A stretch of 64,000 nucleotides of DNA, taken from NCBI RefSeq assembly GCF_037038585.1, contig NC_092525.1, forward strand, positions 25,626,867-25,690,866. Reading direction: 5' to 3'. The notes under the pieces were generated by a model. The model saw only the letters and a list, made by a program, of their open reading frames with translations, made no database searches and was not told where the DNA came from. This DNA is from Patagioenas fasciata (Eukaryota > Chordata > Aves > Columbiformes > Columbidae). Made by a program: the position numbers and the translations under genes. Of this stretch, positions 21,101 to 33,100 are shown piece after piece. Numbering within the stretch: the stretch's first letter is position 1; every line of letters begins with the position of its first letter.

Positions 21101-24100
21101 CCAGCTCTGGAGAAACCCAGAGATTTTTGTTACAGATTTTCTTCTTAATGCCTCTCAAGAGGCATGATCCCACCTTACCAAGTGGGATTAAACATGCTCG
21201 ATTAGAACTTCATGCAATATGGTTTAACTTGAGCTTCAGGGTCTGAACGACTTCCCTGCAATTGTCAATTCCTGCTTCTCCAGGGTACAACATATAGACG
21301 AACAACAGCAAGAGACAATATCTGCTCTATTGTTAGTCTACCAAAAGCTTATTCCAGTTATCATTGCCTGCCTCCCTCCCTGTCACCTTGGCTCCACTTG
21401 CTTCAGCTACCACTTGATTTCTATTTAAGCTGTGAACTGGTACAAAAAGCATCTTTTCCTTTTGTATTCGTAAAGCATTTCATGAAAGAAGATGCTAGTA
21501 TTTCACTAAGAATTTGACATAATAAAACTATAAAAATAAGGTACCTTCACACACTGGAGGGTCTGGGTACCATCCAAAATAGTAACATTGAATTAGGTCA
21601 AATACACTGACAGAATAATTTTCCTCACAGAAAAAATGAACAACATCTCCCTCTTCATAAATTTTCTTCACAGGATAGAAACCTCCATGTGCTATTGCAC
21701 TCAACGAGGAGCAAGTTATTTCTAGGAAGAAAAGATACAGCAGTGAAATCCAGTTAAAGAAGGCTTCCCGAACCCTCAACAGCCTATAAAACAAGCCTTT
21801 TCTTAACTTTTTGTTCATTTATAGAATAAACCACATTTCAAATATTATTATTTTCCAGCCCATTACTTACTAGTGCAATTTGGAGGAAGGGACCACCCAT
21901 GTGTTAGACACACTGCTTCTTCTGTAGTGTTTCCTCCTGCAGTGTGGTATCCCTCATCACATCTGTACAGCAGTGTTTCATTCAATCGAAGCTCTTGTCG
22001 GTCTGTGAAGTAGCTGCCGTGATGTAAATTTGGTACTTGACATGACTCTTAAATAAATAAAGCATATACAAAATATTAATAGCTCTTTTCATTTCAAGTT
22101 ATTTACCTAACTTGACAGTGGTCATATCCAAAGCAATAACCCTTACAAGTAATAAATAGTTAAAAATACAATAGTTTACACAAGTTTTCCAGTCTTCATT
22201 TAGGAAGTTTGGATAGCAATAGATGCAATTTCATTTACACCGATTCCTTCTACAAGATTGTCCTGGAGTCATTGAAAAACATATGAATGACAGCGCAGTC
22301 ATTGGTCCCAGCCAGCATGGGTTCATGAGGGACAAGTCTTGCTTGACAAACTTCATTTTGTTCTACGACAAGGTTACCCACCTAGTTGACCAAGGGAAGC
22401 CTGTCGATGTGATATTTCTGGATCACATCGAGCTGGGCTCAAAGGGTTCTCGTAAATGTGGTTGTGTTGGGTTGGTGACCAGTCATTAGCGAGGTTCTGC
22501 AGGGATCCATCTTAGGGCCAGCACTCTTCAATGTCTTTATAAATGACTTTATAAATGACTCAGGACTCAAGAGATTGCTTAGTAAGTCTGCTGATGACAC
22601 AAAATTGGGAGGAGCTGTTGGCACTCTAGAGGGCAGAGAGGCCCTGCAGAGGGATTTGGACAAATTGGAGAACCGGGCAATCACCAACCCTGTGAAGATC
22701 AGCAAGAGCAATTGCCAGATTTTGCACCTGCGACACAGCAACCCTGGCTGTACATACAGGCTGGGGGATGAGATGCTGGAAAGCAGCTCCATGGAGAGGA
22801 ATCTGGGTGTTCTGGTTGATGACAAGTTGAACATGAGTCAACAGAGTGACCTGATAGCCAAGAGGGCCACCCATGTCTTGGTGTGCATCCAGCACAGCAT
22901 TGCCAGCCCGGTGAGGAAGCTGATTGTCCCTCTCTGCTCTGCACTGGTGCAGCCTCACCTGGAGCACTGGGTGCAGTTCTGGGCGCCACAGGATAAAAAA
23001 AGATACTAAGCTACTTGAGGGCATCCAGAAGATGGCAACAAAATTGGTGAAGGGTTGGGAGAGGAAGCCATATGAGGAGCAGCTAAAGTCACTTGGCTTG
23101 TTCAGTCTGGAAAAGAGGAGACCTCATCACGGTTACAGCTTCCTCACAAGGGGAGGAGGAGGGGCAGGCACCAAACTCTTCCCTTTAGTGGCCAGCGACA
23201 GAATCCAATGCAGAATTTGGCCTCACAGGTACAGCAACAACAGAATGATATGTATATGAAAAAGATTATAAAGGAGAGAAATGCAGAATCCTACCAATTT
23301 TTGTAGCGCAGCTTGGCTGAGAGGACCATCCTTCTGGCTGACATTGTACTGTATCTTCAGTGGCACCACTAGGAGTGTGGTAGCCTGGATTACATTTGTA
23401 TTGCAGTTTCTCCTCTATTTTGAAGTATGTTTCTGTACCATAAAAAAAGCCATTTTCCAAAAGTGGCTTGCTACATTTTTCTGAGAGAAATGAGATAGCT
23501 TAGTTAGAAAAAGAATTCATAAAATATTTTTGTTCTCTGATAAGCAAGAGAAGGGGGTTTTTGGCTAACCTGATCTAATCTTATTTTCTTCACCTATTGA
23601 AGAAACTACCACAATCATCAAACAATACATCAAACCAATGGTAACAACCACACACACAAGAACCAAGGAATCTAGAGCTAGGGAGGCTCTATAAGATACA
23701 CATCTGAGAGGAAGTTGTCCATTAGTCTCACCGAAATAAGGAAAGTGGGCAAAGCCCTTATAATATGTATAATTGAAAAATATTCCATATCTAAATATGT
23801 GTAGTTTGTATACATAAAGGGTTGATTTCACTCCTACTATGCAGCTTCTGTTCCTGTATGTTCAAGGAAACACAGCTGTTAACAGAAGCAAAACTGAGGT
23901 AAGTAAAGCCAACTCACTGTAGCACCGGGGCACAGGAGACCATCCTTTGGCTGTGCAAGTTATTCTTCCATCTTGAGTCCCACTCTCAGTTGTATAACCA
24001 ATCATACAAGAATAGGAAAGTTTTTTTTCCTTATGCATGGGGAAATAATAACTTTTGAAACTATAATAGTACTGAGCAATCTTTCCATTTTCTATGTGTG

Positions 24101-25619
24101 GCAAATCACAAGGTTTATCTGCAAAAAGATAGAGATATTTCTCTCTAAAATTCTCAGCCCAGATAATTTTATTTTACGTTAATTTATTTAATATCAGTTG
24201 GATTGATTCAGGCTTTCAAACAAGGTGGGTGAAATTCTGAAGGATCAGGTAGGGTCTTGTAAAAGACTCACCAAAATGAAGACATATGACAATTATATCA
24301 GCTTTTGTTCTTCAGATTGACAGGAATGTCAGCTGTAGAGTGACACTTCCTAACATGAACTGGACAAAACTGATCCAGGACACATTTATTTGACTTTTAT
24401 TTAGCCCAGAAGATGTAAGCATGAGCACCCTTTGCTGCATAAACCTACAGTGGCAACAGTGTCAAGATTGGCTATGCCATAGCCCCTCATTCAGCAAATG
24501 TCACCAGAGCAGTGTGACCAACTGCCAGGAGGTAATATAGGAGTTAAATCTGCTGAAGAACAGAAACTGAAGAACAGTCAAGAGAAGAGAAAGAAGAAAT
24601 GCAGGTTAAGGAAAGAAGAACTGTTCCTTTACTCAATGTCACTAGCATTTACTGCAACTTTAGTATTTTTACTAAATAGAAAGTGTTAAGTTTTTTTTAA
24701 ATAATTCTCTTCCTCACCCAACCACTCTATCACATCTGAAAAAAAAAAAGAAACCAACCAAAAATAAAGCACACACACCCCAAGAAAACAAACCAACAAA
24801 ACCAAGCAAACAAACTTAGAAATCTTAATTACCATCAGGTAATTAAAAAGACAGATTGTTGCTACATACATACCTTTTGTTCAGCTTTTCAGAGGCTATC
24901 AGTGTCATTTCAACTGCTTTACCAATAAGGAGAAAATTAGTGAAGATGGGGCAACTCCCTCAGAGGCCACAGATATTTGCAGTTGAATATACATTAGCAA
25001 AACCAAGATGAGATGCAACAAAAGAGACACCTTTTCAATTAATAGAAGTGCACTTTTATACACAGTCCATAGCTTTGTGAACTTACAAGTTCAAGTGGTA
25101 TATAAACTCTATAAACCCAAGAATTATAGGGAATACTGAAAATAGGGATAGAAAATGCAGAATCACCCCAGATTAACCTCTGGAAGTTCCATTGAACTTC
25201 TACTCTTCTGCTTTGTGGTTAGCCAAAACACTTCAATCACCAAGAAACTTCATTATAAAACAAGTTTTAATAGCAATCTAAGTGCCTCAAAACCACTCAA
25301 ATACATTTCAAAAGAAACTTTTTCTGAATAAAAGTGTGAACACTTCATTATTAGCTTTAATATTAATATTAGCTTTTTGAAGCTTAAATAGCCCTGAGCT
25401 ACAGATACACTTATCAGCCATCTCACATTAAAATTAAAAAGCAGTTTTTAGTCTTGGTAAATGTATGAAAGATATTGCACTTCAGCTACCTAGACTGCAC
25501 ATTCCAGATCCAACGTACATTTATTAGCAAGAGATTTCAGTTTATTTACCTTCTGCAAAGAGTTTGCCTGAATACATCGTAACTAGGAAGAAGAAACAGC
25601 TTTTAAATCTCATCTTCAT
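14957..25619 (-). CDS. F13B: Coagulation factor XIII B chain, complete (11 coding exons)
   Basis: Plasma carrier subunit that binds and stabilises the factor XIII A transglutaminase, the enzyme that cross-links fibrin. Exons: 25550-25619, 23918-24118, 23295-23480, 21871-22047, 21545-21721, 19848-20015, 19413-19505, 18545-18727, 16546-16749, 15894-16067 and 14957-15168. All phase-1 joins agree; the sum is 1,845 nt, or 614 residues plus stop, against 661 in human. The order is signal peptide, then SCR1 to SCR10. SCR1-5 and 7-10 each match the human domain at the same position, for example IENGKIAQYYYSFKSYYFPM in SCR1 and CKQGYNF in SCR8. SCR6 is reduced to 31 residues and has lost its disulfide framework. 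Translation ends three codons after the CVE that closes SCR10, so the short human C-terminal tail is absent. The neighbouring ASPM supports orthology. Confidence 0.93.
15455..15850 (+). mobile_element. CR1 LINE 3' fragment in the last F13B intron
   Basis: Plus-strand CR1 tail: GAAGGCTTTGGGGAGACC, GACAAGGGGTGATGG, GGTTGCCCAGAGAGGTGG, GTTGGACGGGGCTCTGAG, then the TCTATAATTCTATGAATT end. A T-run (15631-15643) interrupts it. It lies between the SCR10 and SCR9 exons, antisense to F13B. Confidence 0.88.
15894..16067 (-). CDS. F13B: F13B exon 10: SCR9
   Basis: 174 nt, phase 1-1, donor G|GTAGGT. KCDSPPSIANGALTLPPLT through WTSPPVCIG. SGSSVQYSC--YHFLQGS matches NGSSVEYRC--HHFLEGS of human SCR9. Confidence 0.9.
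16546..16749 (-). CDS. F13B: F13B exon 9: SCR8
   Basis: 204 nt, phase 1-1. PCTLNVIDLDSNNIELKW, then LHGDLVEFECKQGYNF and LKYPKCILQ. This is the terminal-type SCR that follows directly on SCR7, paired as in SCR19-20 of factor H. Confidence 0.9.
16750..18544. other. F13B intron 8 (1.8 kb), no gene recognised
   Basis: Sequence between the SCR8 and SCR7 exons. Three neighbouring minus-strand open frames (17379-17573, 17142-17348, 16882-17124) together look slightly coding-like, but they have no known motif, no splice borders and no poly(A) tail in the right direction. No SCR exon is hidden here. Confidence 0.45.
18545..18727 (-). CDS. F13B: F13B exon 8: SCR7
   Basis: 183 nt, phase 1-1, donor G|GTAAGC. 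NCTSPPVIKNGVLLGPLL through WTEQPMCLG. YKNGSSVEYSC matches YATGSSVEYRC of human SCR7. Confidence 0.9.
19413..19505 (-). CDS. F13B: F13B exon 7: eroded SCR6 remnant (31 codons)
   Basis: 93 nt between an acceptor ATATAG and a donor A|GTAGGT, phase 1-1 like its neighbours. The encoded AMDKWEPEAPPPLKAQAAV followed by RTSKTYHEEDT aligns with the first half of human SCR6 (CEEPPFIENGAAN, SKIYYNGDK), but the first cysteine is gone and the second half, with the other three cysteines and the tryptophan, is missing. The frame stays open, so a short proline-rich linker would replace the domain. If the exon is skipped, SCR5 joins SCR7 in frame. Confidence 0.7.
19848..20015 (-). CDS. F13B: F13B exon 6: SCR5
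   Basis: 168 nt, phase 1-1, donor G|GTGAGT. NKCPPPPLPPHAHVITVKR through WSSPPICIG. The CPPPPLP start is the human SCR5 signature. It is slightly shorter between the second and third cysteines. Confidence 0.88.
21545..21721 (-). CDS. F13B: F13B exon 5: SCR4
   Basis: 177 nt, phase 1-1. ITCSSLSAIAHGGFYPVKK through QCYYFGWYPDPPVCEG. The YEEGDVV-FFC and QCY-FGWYP blocks match human SCR4 closely. Confidence 0.9.
21871..22047 (-). CDS. F13B: F13B exon 4: SCR3
   Basis: 177 nt, phase 1-1, donor A|GTAAGT. SCQVPNLHHGSYFTDRQEL through HGWSLPPNCTS. The GYHTAGG-TTEE block corresponds to GYYTAGGKKTEE in human SCR3. Too broken up by frames to show as one long open frame, but all four cysteines are present. 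Confidence 0.88.
22205..23250 (+). mobile_element. CR1 LINE with decayed reverse-transcriptase region, in F13B intron 3
   Basis: The plus strand carries pieces of the CR1 pol ORF: KSCLTNFILFYDKVTHLVDQ, KPVDVIFLD, then after an internal deletion SADDTKLGGAVGTLEGREAL, RNLGVLVDDKLNMSQQ and LEGIQKMATKLVKGWERK. These are the finger-palm and thumb regions of a non-LTR reverse transcriptase. Stops, frame changes and the missing catalytic block show it is dead. It lies antisense between the SCR2 and SCR3 exons. Confidence 0.92.
23295..23480 (-). CDS. F13B: F13B exon 3: SCR2
   Basis: 186 nt, phase 1-1. KCSKPLLENGFFYGTETYF through EGWSSQPSCATK. The GWSSQP-C ending equals human SCR2. The donor G|GTAGGA is weak but keeps the phase. 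Confidence 0.88.
23918..24118 (-). CDS. F13B: F13B exon 2: SCR1
   Basis: 201 nt, phase 1-1. KPCDLPHIENGKIAQYYYS through GWSPVPRCYS. The ENG-IAQYYY-FKS-YFPM block is specific to F13B SCR1, the domain region implicated in A-subunit binding in human. Confidence 0.9.
25550..25619 (-). CDS. F13B: F13B exon 1: signal peptide
   Basis: The ATG at 25619 begins MKMRFKSCFFFLVTMYSGK, ending LFAE at donor G|GTAAAT, 70 nt, phase 1. A second in-frame ATG two codons later matches the MR-L start of the human leader better, so either could initiate. Confidence 0.85.
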
Positions 25620-25673
25620 TACTGTCTCCGTTAACTTTCCACCACCTGTGAAAACTTCGTAGGTATTACTTTT

Positions 25674-25686
25674 GTAAATAATTAAC
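25674..25686. promoter_or_regulatory. HNF1-type site in the F13B promoter
   Basis: GTAAATAATTAAC matches the palindromic HNF1 consensus GTTAATNATTAAC at 12 of 13 positions and lies 55 bp upstream of the F13B start codon. HNF1 drives many liver plasma-protein genes, so the position fits hepatocyte expression of F13B. Motif evidence only. Confidence 0.6.
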
Positions 25687-25689
25687 TAC

Positions 25690-26858
25690 ACTTCAAAGGT
25701 ATTCACAAATGCCTTAGTGTCCATGGTATTTTGTAACAAGTTATTTCACTGAAACCACTATTTTCATTTATTTTAGTTCTCTCAATAACCTAACATGAGA
25801 CCTCCATTTGGCATACTTTAAAGCACTAAAGAGGACAGAATTTATTTTACAGTGAAAGCAGACAGCAAGCTTACAGAACAATTTAAACTAGTTGATCACT
25901 GATCCACCCAGAAGCTTCCAGTTTCAAGTTTAAAGGGCATTCTGTTATCAGGTTATTTATCTTGGCTGAAATAAGAGGAAGTGGGAAATGTGCCCCCTTG
26001 CAGCCTATGCCCATATAACCAGTCAGTTGCATTCTATATGTTATTAATTCTGGAGGCTCTTACATTGAGAACATAGTCATAACTGTTATCTGTCTGTTGG
26101 GTTTTACTGTACACAGCTAGCTCCTTTTGAGTCCTATTAAAAAACAAAACAAATAAACCAACCCAACAAAAAAACAAACACACAGAAATTAGAACCTCGT
26201 TTACAATGCATTATCACCTGACTAATGGCTGTCAGTTGATTTAGCCCTACATTCCACCCTTGGGAGGCATAATCTTTAAAATTTGAGGGTGGAAGGGAAG
26301 GTGTAATTTTACAGTTTTCATTTTCTTGGCCTTACTCTAAGAAAATGCAATTTCAAGGCACAAGAAAACATAATTTAAGGGACTGTGATGAACACCATGT
26401 ATTCAGCCAGATGAGATGCATGCTTGTATGTACTATCACTTGATAGGAACAAAGTACTCACAAATCACATCCCTTAAAATATCTGGTCAGAATTTCTAAA
26501 AATCACTCTTACGATGCCCCATTGTTCCATCATAGCCTTGTATTCTTTTTTTTTAATGGTAATTATAAAAAGATAATAAAATTCTTACAGTCACACATGA
26601 TCCCCCAAGACCTTACAAGAAAGAAGACTCAAGCTTCCCCAAAACAGTAGCTAAGTTTTGAAATCCACAGACTACGCCTTCCTTCCTACCTATACCTCTC
26701 TGGATCAGACAAGCCAAGATAACTGTCCCACACAAACAATTGTTTTAAAAAGTTCTATATTATTTAAGCAGACTGAGGAATACCATGCTATTTGTGAGAT
26801 TCGCAGTTGTGTAATAACAATACATTGCTGCAGTAGTGAAATTTACAGGGCTTATAAT
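25690..26858. other. Intergenic gap between F13B and ASPM
   Basis: About 1.2 kb from the F13B promoter to the likely ASPM 3' end. AT-rich, with A-rich runs near 26140-26180 and no exon or repeat that I recognise. The short gap implies that the ASPM transcript ends close to the F13B promoter. Confidence 0.55.
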
Positions 26859-26864
26859 TTTATT
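26859..26864 (-). terminator. Candidate poly(A) signal of ASPM
   Basis: AATAAA on the minus strand about 200 nt after the ASPM stop codon at 27066. This gives a short 3' UTR. Confidence 0.5.
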
Positions 26865-27065
26865 GTACAATTGATTTTGGTAGAAGTACAAAATAGGATT
26901 TCAAAAGCTGTACACAATACAAAAAAGATACAGAAATGTTAATTGAAATTTGAAAAAATACATTTTCAAGGGTAGCTTGACACTTTTTTGTTTTCTTTCA
27001 AAGTCATTTAGATGTTCACCACATACGTGCTATACAAATACATTTTCATATACATCATTTACATT

Positions 27066-27171
27066 TCAGTAACAGGCAATACCCAGTGTATCCATCACCA
27101 TCAGAATTGCTTGCAGAGGATCCACAACTTCTTGCATGTTATCTCTCCTCAAAACCCAGTCTGGCTTAATT
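27066..27171 (-). CDS. ASPM: ASPM exon 29: C-terminus
   Basis: 106 nt, phase 2 in, TGA at 27066. [20 protein letters not shown] and [14 protein letters not shown]. The human protein ends DTLGIPY; the last residues differ slightly. Confidence 0.92.
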
Positions 27172-30100
27172 CTGCAAAAATATTAGTTGCTTGTCATTAA
27201 AATTTTATAATACCACATCAAAAACAGCAGACTGATTTTTAAGCTCTTACCTTGAAACTGTTTTTATTCTTAGAGGAGTTACTGGAACAGAGGAAGTTCC
27301 ACTTAGAGTGTTTGTTTTCTGCTTCACAAGTGTCCTCTCCGCATCCATTTTGTGTTTACGAGCTGTAAGTTTATATATGCTTTGAATGCAAGTAACAGCT
27401 CTTGGCATGCTTCGGATTTCCTGAGGAAAAAGTGTAAATAGCACAGTTAATAATACAAATTTGAAAGCAACTGAACAAATCAATAAATCTGTTTTATTCA
27501 GTAAAAACTGAATATTTATAATTTAAGCTTAACTTCCACTCACAAGTACAAATAAATGATTTTAAAGCCACCACACCTACAACAAGCCAGTCATCTAATG
27601 CTTTCAAAATACATAACAACTGGTATGAGACTCCAGATCTCAGGAAATTCAAGCTCTTACAAGTCAGATTTTACTGATTTCTCATTAAAACAAAATTTCA
27701 CATATGGCATTGGCATATGCCTTCAATGATTGGTACAGAGAGACAAATCAGTGTCTGTACCCATCTTCATAGCAATGAAAGAATAATGCAATGGTCAGAA
27801 GTGACTGGATAACTTAAGTGCTTACATCTGAAGGAAAAACAGCTGGCGAATTTACAGTGCAGAACCTGGGCTGCTTTAATAACCTCATTAGGTATGCTAG
27901 CAATAGGCATGAACAAAGGAAACTACTTTCAATAACAGGCTGTGTCTCTGCTGTGATACAGTATGTCAACACGAAGTCACAGACAATTACATTGCCAGTT
28001 ATTACTGATAATAAAGATCTTGACTGTCTCTGAAAAGCAACAGTAAATTTTCAGAAATGGAATAGAAGTTAATTCAGAGGCAACTAAAGTACATTTAAAG
28101 CTACGGAATTGATAGAAACTCATCAAAACGCCCTGGGAAGCAGGGATTACAATATCATAATCCTGTAAGGATTGCAGGATGAGAACCTCAATATCTTATT
28201 GAATAGCTCTGGGTGACCAGGGCATACAAAGCACAACATAATGAGTGTTTTCAGTATCTTGCAAAGGCTTTTTTTTTTTTTTCTAATCAGAGTTCAGTCA
28301 TAATGAACATTACAGACATAATAGGTATGGTAGAGAGGGAGAGTAATAAAAAGAATTACAAACAGCAGCAAAATACACAATAAAAGCACATTAATCAAAT
28401 TATTAAACCCAAAACATTTAAGTCTTACCAAAGCTCTTTTTGAGTCCTTTGAAAGGATGGCCAACAGGCAACAGGTCTTTGTGAAAATGCTTCCTCCTTT
28501 CTCTGAAACTTTGTCCCCAGCTTTCCCTCTGTACATTTGCAGTAGGTCTAGTAACGTGTCTATAGAATTTTCTGCTTCATAAACTGCTTGAGTAGTTCTT
28601 TCATACTGTTATACAAAAAAACGCAAGAGAGTTTATATAGATGGATATTTAAAATACCTTTCATGTAAGAGGAAAAAAGCAAAATCCATATTCTCTCCTA
28701 GATTAAATTTGTAGCTGATCTGGCATCCAAGCGATAAAAATCACCAGTGTAAAAGGTTACAAAAAGCTACCCTTTGTGCTTCCCACCTTGTTTAGAGACC
28801 TGTAGAATCTGATTTTACTTTTAAAATAGAAGAATATATAAGTTTAGAGAAATTTTAAAATAAACTTAGCCTAAATATTATTTTCTATTTTGAAATAGCA
28901 ATAAAAGAATTTAAATGTAAATGGCTGTAGGATGGATATAAGATCAAAAACTACATTTAGCAAAGATTTTAATTTCAAAGAAAAAAACCACTAGAACAAT
29001 CAAATCCGTAGTCAATAATCCATAGTCAATAACTATAGTATTACCATAGTACTGAAGCAGCTGTAAGTATTTATGAAAGCAATCTGTTCCATAAGAAATA
29101 AAAAAGTGGAAATATAGTCTATTCTATGACATGAATTTGGAAAAGTAGCCTGTCTTCTGGAACATACGCATTTCTACCTTAAAAAAACCTTCATAGCTTA
29201 TCCTAACTGCAGTTTTGCATTTCTACACGATTTAATGCATTTCTACAAGTTTCATGCAATACTTGAGATGCCTTGCAATGTAATAACTTAAAAGTAAAAT
29301 TATTACTATAAGCCCATGGGATAATTTTCCTTTGCCAAAAGGAAAATTAAATTGTAATTATTACAAAGTAGATAATTGGTTTCAAAATAACAGTTACAAT
29401 TCAGAAACTTTTTTTTAAATTCAAAAGTATTAATTTTGTTTCAAATTTATTCAGAATTTTTGCTAAGTAAATATTAAGTAGTCTACAGCTTATAAACCTG
29501 CAAAGCAAAATATAACAGTTACCTTTGAAACATTAAGTAGAACCTGAACTGAATATCTGATCACATCCATGCATGGAACACTCCGGTTGCAACTTCGGAT
29601 CAGAACAAAAATAGTGAGGATTGCTCTGCTCTGGGCCATGTTTTCACAACAGAGCGGGGACAGCCGGGTAGCCACCTCTGTGGTAATTGAAAAATTAAAA
29701 AAAAAAAAAAACCCAACAAAATAAACACCAAACTCTGAAGCTCAAGCAATTTAGTTGCAAACCAGGGTTCTCTCTTATTTTTAAGTAGAAATGCAAAGAA
29801 GTTAAAGCCACAATTACTGATTTAAACAAATATTTCTATATTGGTATTTAATATTCCAGTCTAAAAATTAATAATCAATGAAGAAACATACACTGATAGT
29901 AAATATATAATTAACTTATGTAAGACACAGTATTACTAGGACTGCCAGGAAATCAGAGCAATCAGGATTTCCTTTCTTTGTGTTACCATTTTAATACCGT
30001 TCTTAAATCGGTAATCTGGTTTTACTCTGGGAAAAACAAAGAACCCACCAAAAGTTATAGCAACACATTCACATTTCACAATCATACAGAAAGCCTAAAT

Positions 30101-33100
30101 ATCATTATGAACTCTTCTCAGATGAAAAATTCCAGTTTTTATCATCCTGTAAATCTATCAGTTAAATAAAATTAAATACTGACCAAGATGCTTTAATGCT
30201 GCAAGAATATAAGAGAGATGTTTGTATTTTAGAAGGTATTCAATAGCAATTGCAGTTCTGTTGCACAATTTGTTTTCTTCTCTGCTGTTTTCATTAGCCT
30301 TTTCTAAACTGTGTCTTAAAGCTCTAGTTTTTGCTGTGTCATTACTCTTTCTCCAAGAATATCCTCTCCACAATGCCTACAGAAAAGGAATTTCATAAAG
30401 AGAAAAAAAAAGCTGTGAGTGAGACAATAGAACTTCCATTACCATTCAATGTCAATTTTACACAAGTCTGACAAAGAAGTTAATTACCTTGGTTACTAAT
30501 TTTTAAGTAACTACCATGCAGTGTTTTAATCTTCCAAACACTGGATTTTCAAAACAAAAAACCAAAATAAACATGTGTATACACTCCACTCACACTCCCG
30601 CATAAACAACCTCAACCAGTATATTGCTAAATATTACTTCATGATCTGTCTGCATTTAGCTTTGATGTCTAAATTGAAGCTGACTTGGCTTGTAATTTAA
30701 CTGATAAATTCAGCAACAAAAGTAAACATCTTTCCCCTCCCCAAAACCCATGAGAGAAAAACGAAAAAATAATAACAAAAATTTCTTACAATAGGTATTT
30801 ACCTGAAATTTAACTATTCCCACTGCAAATTTTCTCCTACGTCTGCATGCAAGGAATCTTCGTACATTACGCTGGATTATTGTTGCTGCATCATTTCTGT
30901 GATTTAGCCAGCCTCGAACCACACGTTGTAATTGAATGATTCTTTGGCAATCTCTTAGAAATCTCTTTTGTTGCATTTTTGCTCGGAACCATTTCTGTTT
31001 AAAATTAAAAATACTTTTCTATTTATTTTTCCCTAAATTCCCTTTTTGCATTCTAAACAAACATTGATAAAACTGTAGAACTGTTTCAACATAAGCTTTA
31101 ACAGACACAAACACTATAAACATCACTATGCTCATACAACCACCATGATACAGCTCTGCTTGGCCTTGGAGTAGCTGAAATGTAAGACTGCAGAATGAAA
31201 TCTTAACTAGGAGCAGTTAGGGAGGCATTCAGAAGAGAAAATTTTCAGTTCAAAGGGAGCTACAACAATCATCTAGTCCAACTGCCTGACCAAACGTTAT
31301 AGCACATTATTAGGACCATTGTTCAAATGCTTCTTAAACACTGGCAGGATGGGGCATTGACCACCTCTCCAGGAAGCCTGTTCCAGTGTTCGACCATCCT
31401 CTTGGTAAAGAAATGCCCCCTAGTGTCCAGTCTAAACTTCCCCTGATGGAGGTTTTGAACCATTCCCACACACCCCATCACTGGATACCAGGGAGAAGAG
31501 CTCAGCATCTCCCTTCCACATCCCCTTCTCAGGAAGCTGTAGAGAGCCATGAGATTGTCTAGTTTAGAGAGGAGGAGGCTGGGGCACAAGCCCAGAATCA
31601 TCAGCCACTCCTCACAGGACGTTCTTTCCAGCCCTTTCACCATTTTGTTTTGTTGCCCTCCTCTGGACACATTTGAGGACCTTCACATCCTTCTTAAATT
31701 GTGGGGCCCAGAACTGCACACAGCACTCAAGGCAAGGCTGCACCAATGCTGAATACAGTGGGATAATCCCTTTACTTGATCAGCTGGTTCTACCATGTTT
31801 GGTGCCCCCAGGATGGGGTTTGCCCCTTGGCTGCCAGGGCACATACTGCTGACTGGTACGGAGTTGTTGCCACCAGCACGCCCCATCCCTTTCTGCAGGG
31901 CTGCTCTCCAGCCATTCCACTCCCAATTTATACTTGTGCTCGGTATTACTCTCTTCTAGGAGTTTACTTTCTCTTGGCTGGCTCTCAAGGAGAACACCTA
32001 TCCACTTTTCTCATTCCCCAGCTCTGTTTCTTCCTCTCTATATACAGAGAAGGGAGATGGGGTACCGTATGCCAAATTTGAGTAAAAAAAGCCTCTTCCA
32101 CCCATTCGCTCACACCTTAAGTGGAAAATATAACCTATGGGGAGAGATAACAGATCTGTATACATGGAGAAGTAGTAGAACAAAGTTTGCCATCACATCC
32201 TTGACTAGAGAACAGCTATTTCAGGGCTCCTGTTTCAGTCTCTCCATTTTTCTAACACTGACCTTCCACTGTTGGGACTCAGCTAATGGTCAGTTTTGAA
32301 ACCTTAAGATAATTTTTACTATTAGGCAGTGCTGTAATACAGACTTGATTTTTGATCTTGCTTTTAGAAAAGTAAAATGTGGTTATAGCAAAAAATGCTT
32401 CAACTCTCACAGGTTCTAGTACCACTGGCAGGTTAGAAACATCCAACCAAATAAATCACTGCATCCCAAGAGATTGTTCATGCAAGGAGATGCTCTTCGT
32501 TTCATGGGCCTTACAGGTTGTCCTGTCTGATCTTTCCTACTTCTAGTAAGATGTAAAGAAACAGGCTAAAACAGTACTCAGATTCCTTTAGCAAGCTTGA
32601 AGGTCTGAAGGAAATAAAAACTTGCCCATTCTTCCTCAGCGTTAAAGTGCTTAATCCTTCAGAGCCTGCTGAGATTCACTATTATGCTTAGCTGGGCATA
32701 AGCAGCATTAATAAATCAGTCTTCATAATTTAGGTTTACATTTTTATGTAAGAAACTACAGTGTCTAAGTACTACAGCTTATCTGAGAGAAAAAAAAAAT
32801 TAAAAAATCAGATGATGTTACACAAAATCAATCGTCCTTAGTTTGACTAACCTGTATTATAAGAACAGACGAGATCCGGTTCTGTGCAAGTTTTAATATG
32901 AGGTGAATCCTATATGCCCTTTGAATTTTAATTGCAGAGATATGATGATATGCAGCTGCTGTAAAATAAAGTAGTTTCTTCTGTTGTTTCTGTTCTGAAA
33001 TCTGTAGAAGGGAAACAAAATAAGGAACATTAATTTTCATACTTAGAAGTAGCTGATCATCTATGCAAAGACCATAGTACATGGCAACATACTATTAGAT

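Noticed and set aside
22575-23259. Plus- and minus-strand open frames of 111 to 144 codons treated as a gene
   Set aside because: The plus-strand product is a decayed CR1 reverse transcriptase; the minus-strand frames are its shadows.
31323-31886. Minus-strand frames of 115 and 67 codons inside the ASPM intron
   Set aside because: They are CR1 pol C-terminal and tail sequence, not ASPM exons; borders and phase do not fit.
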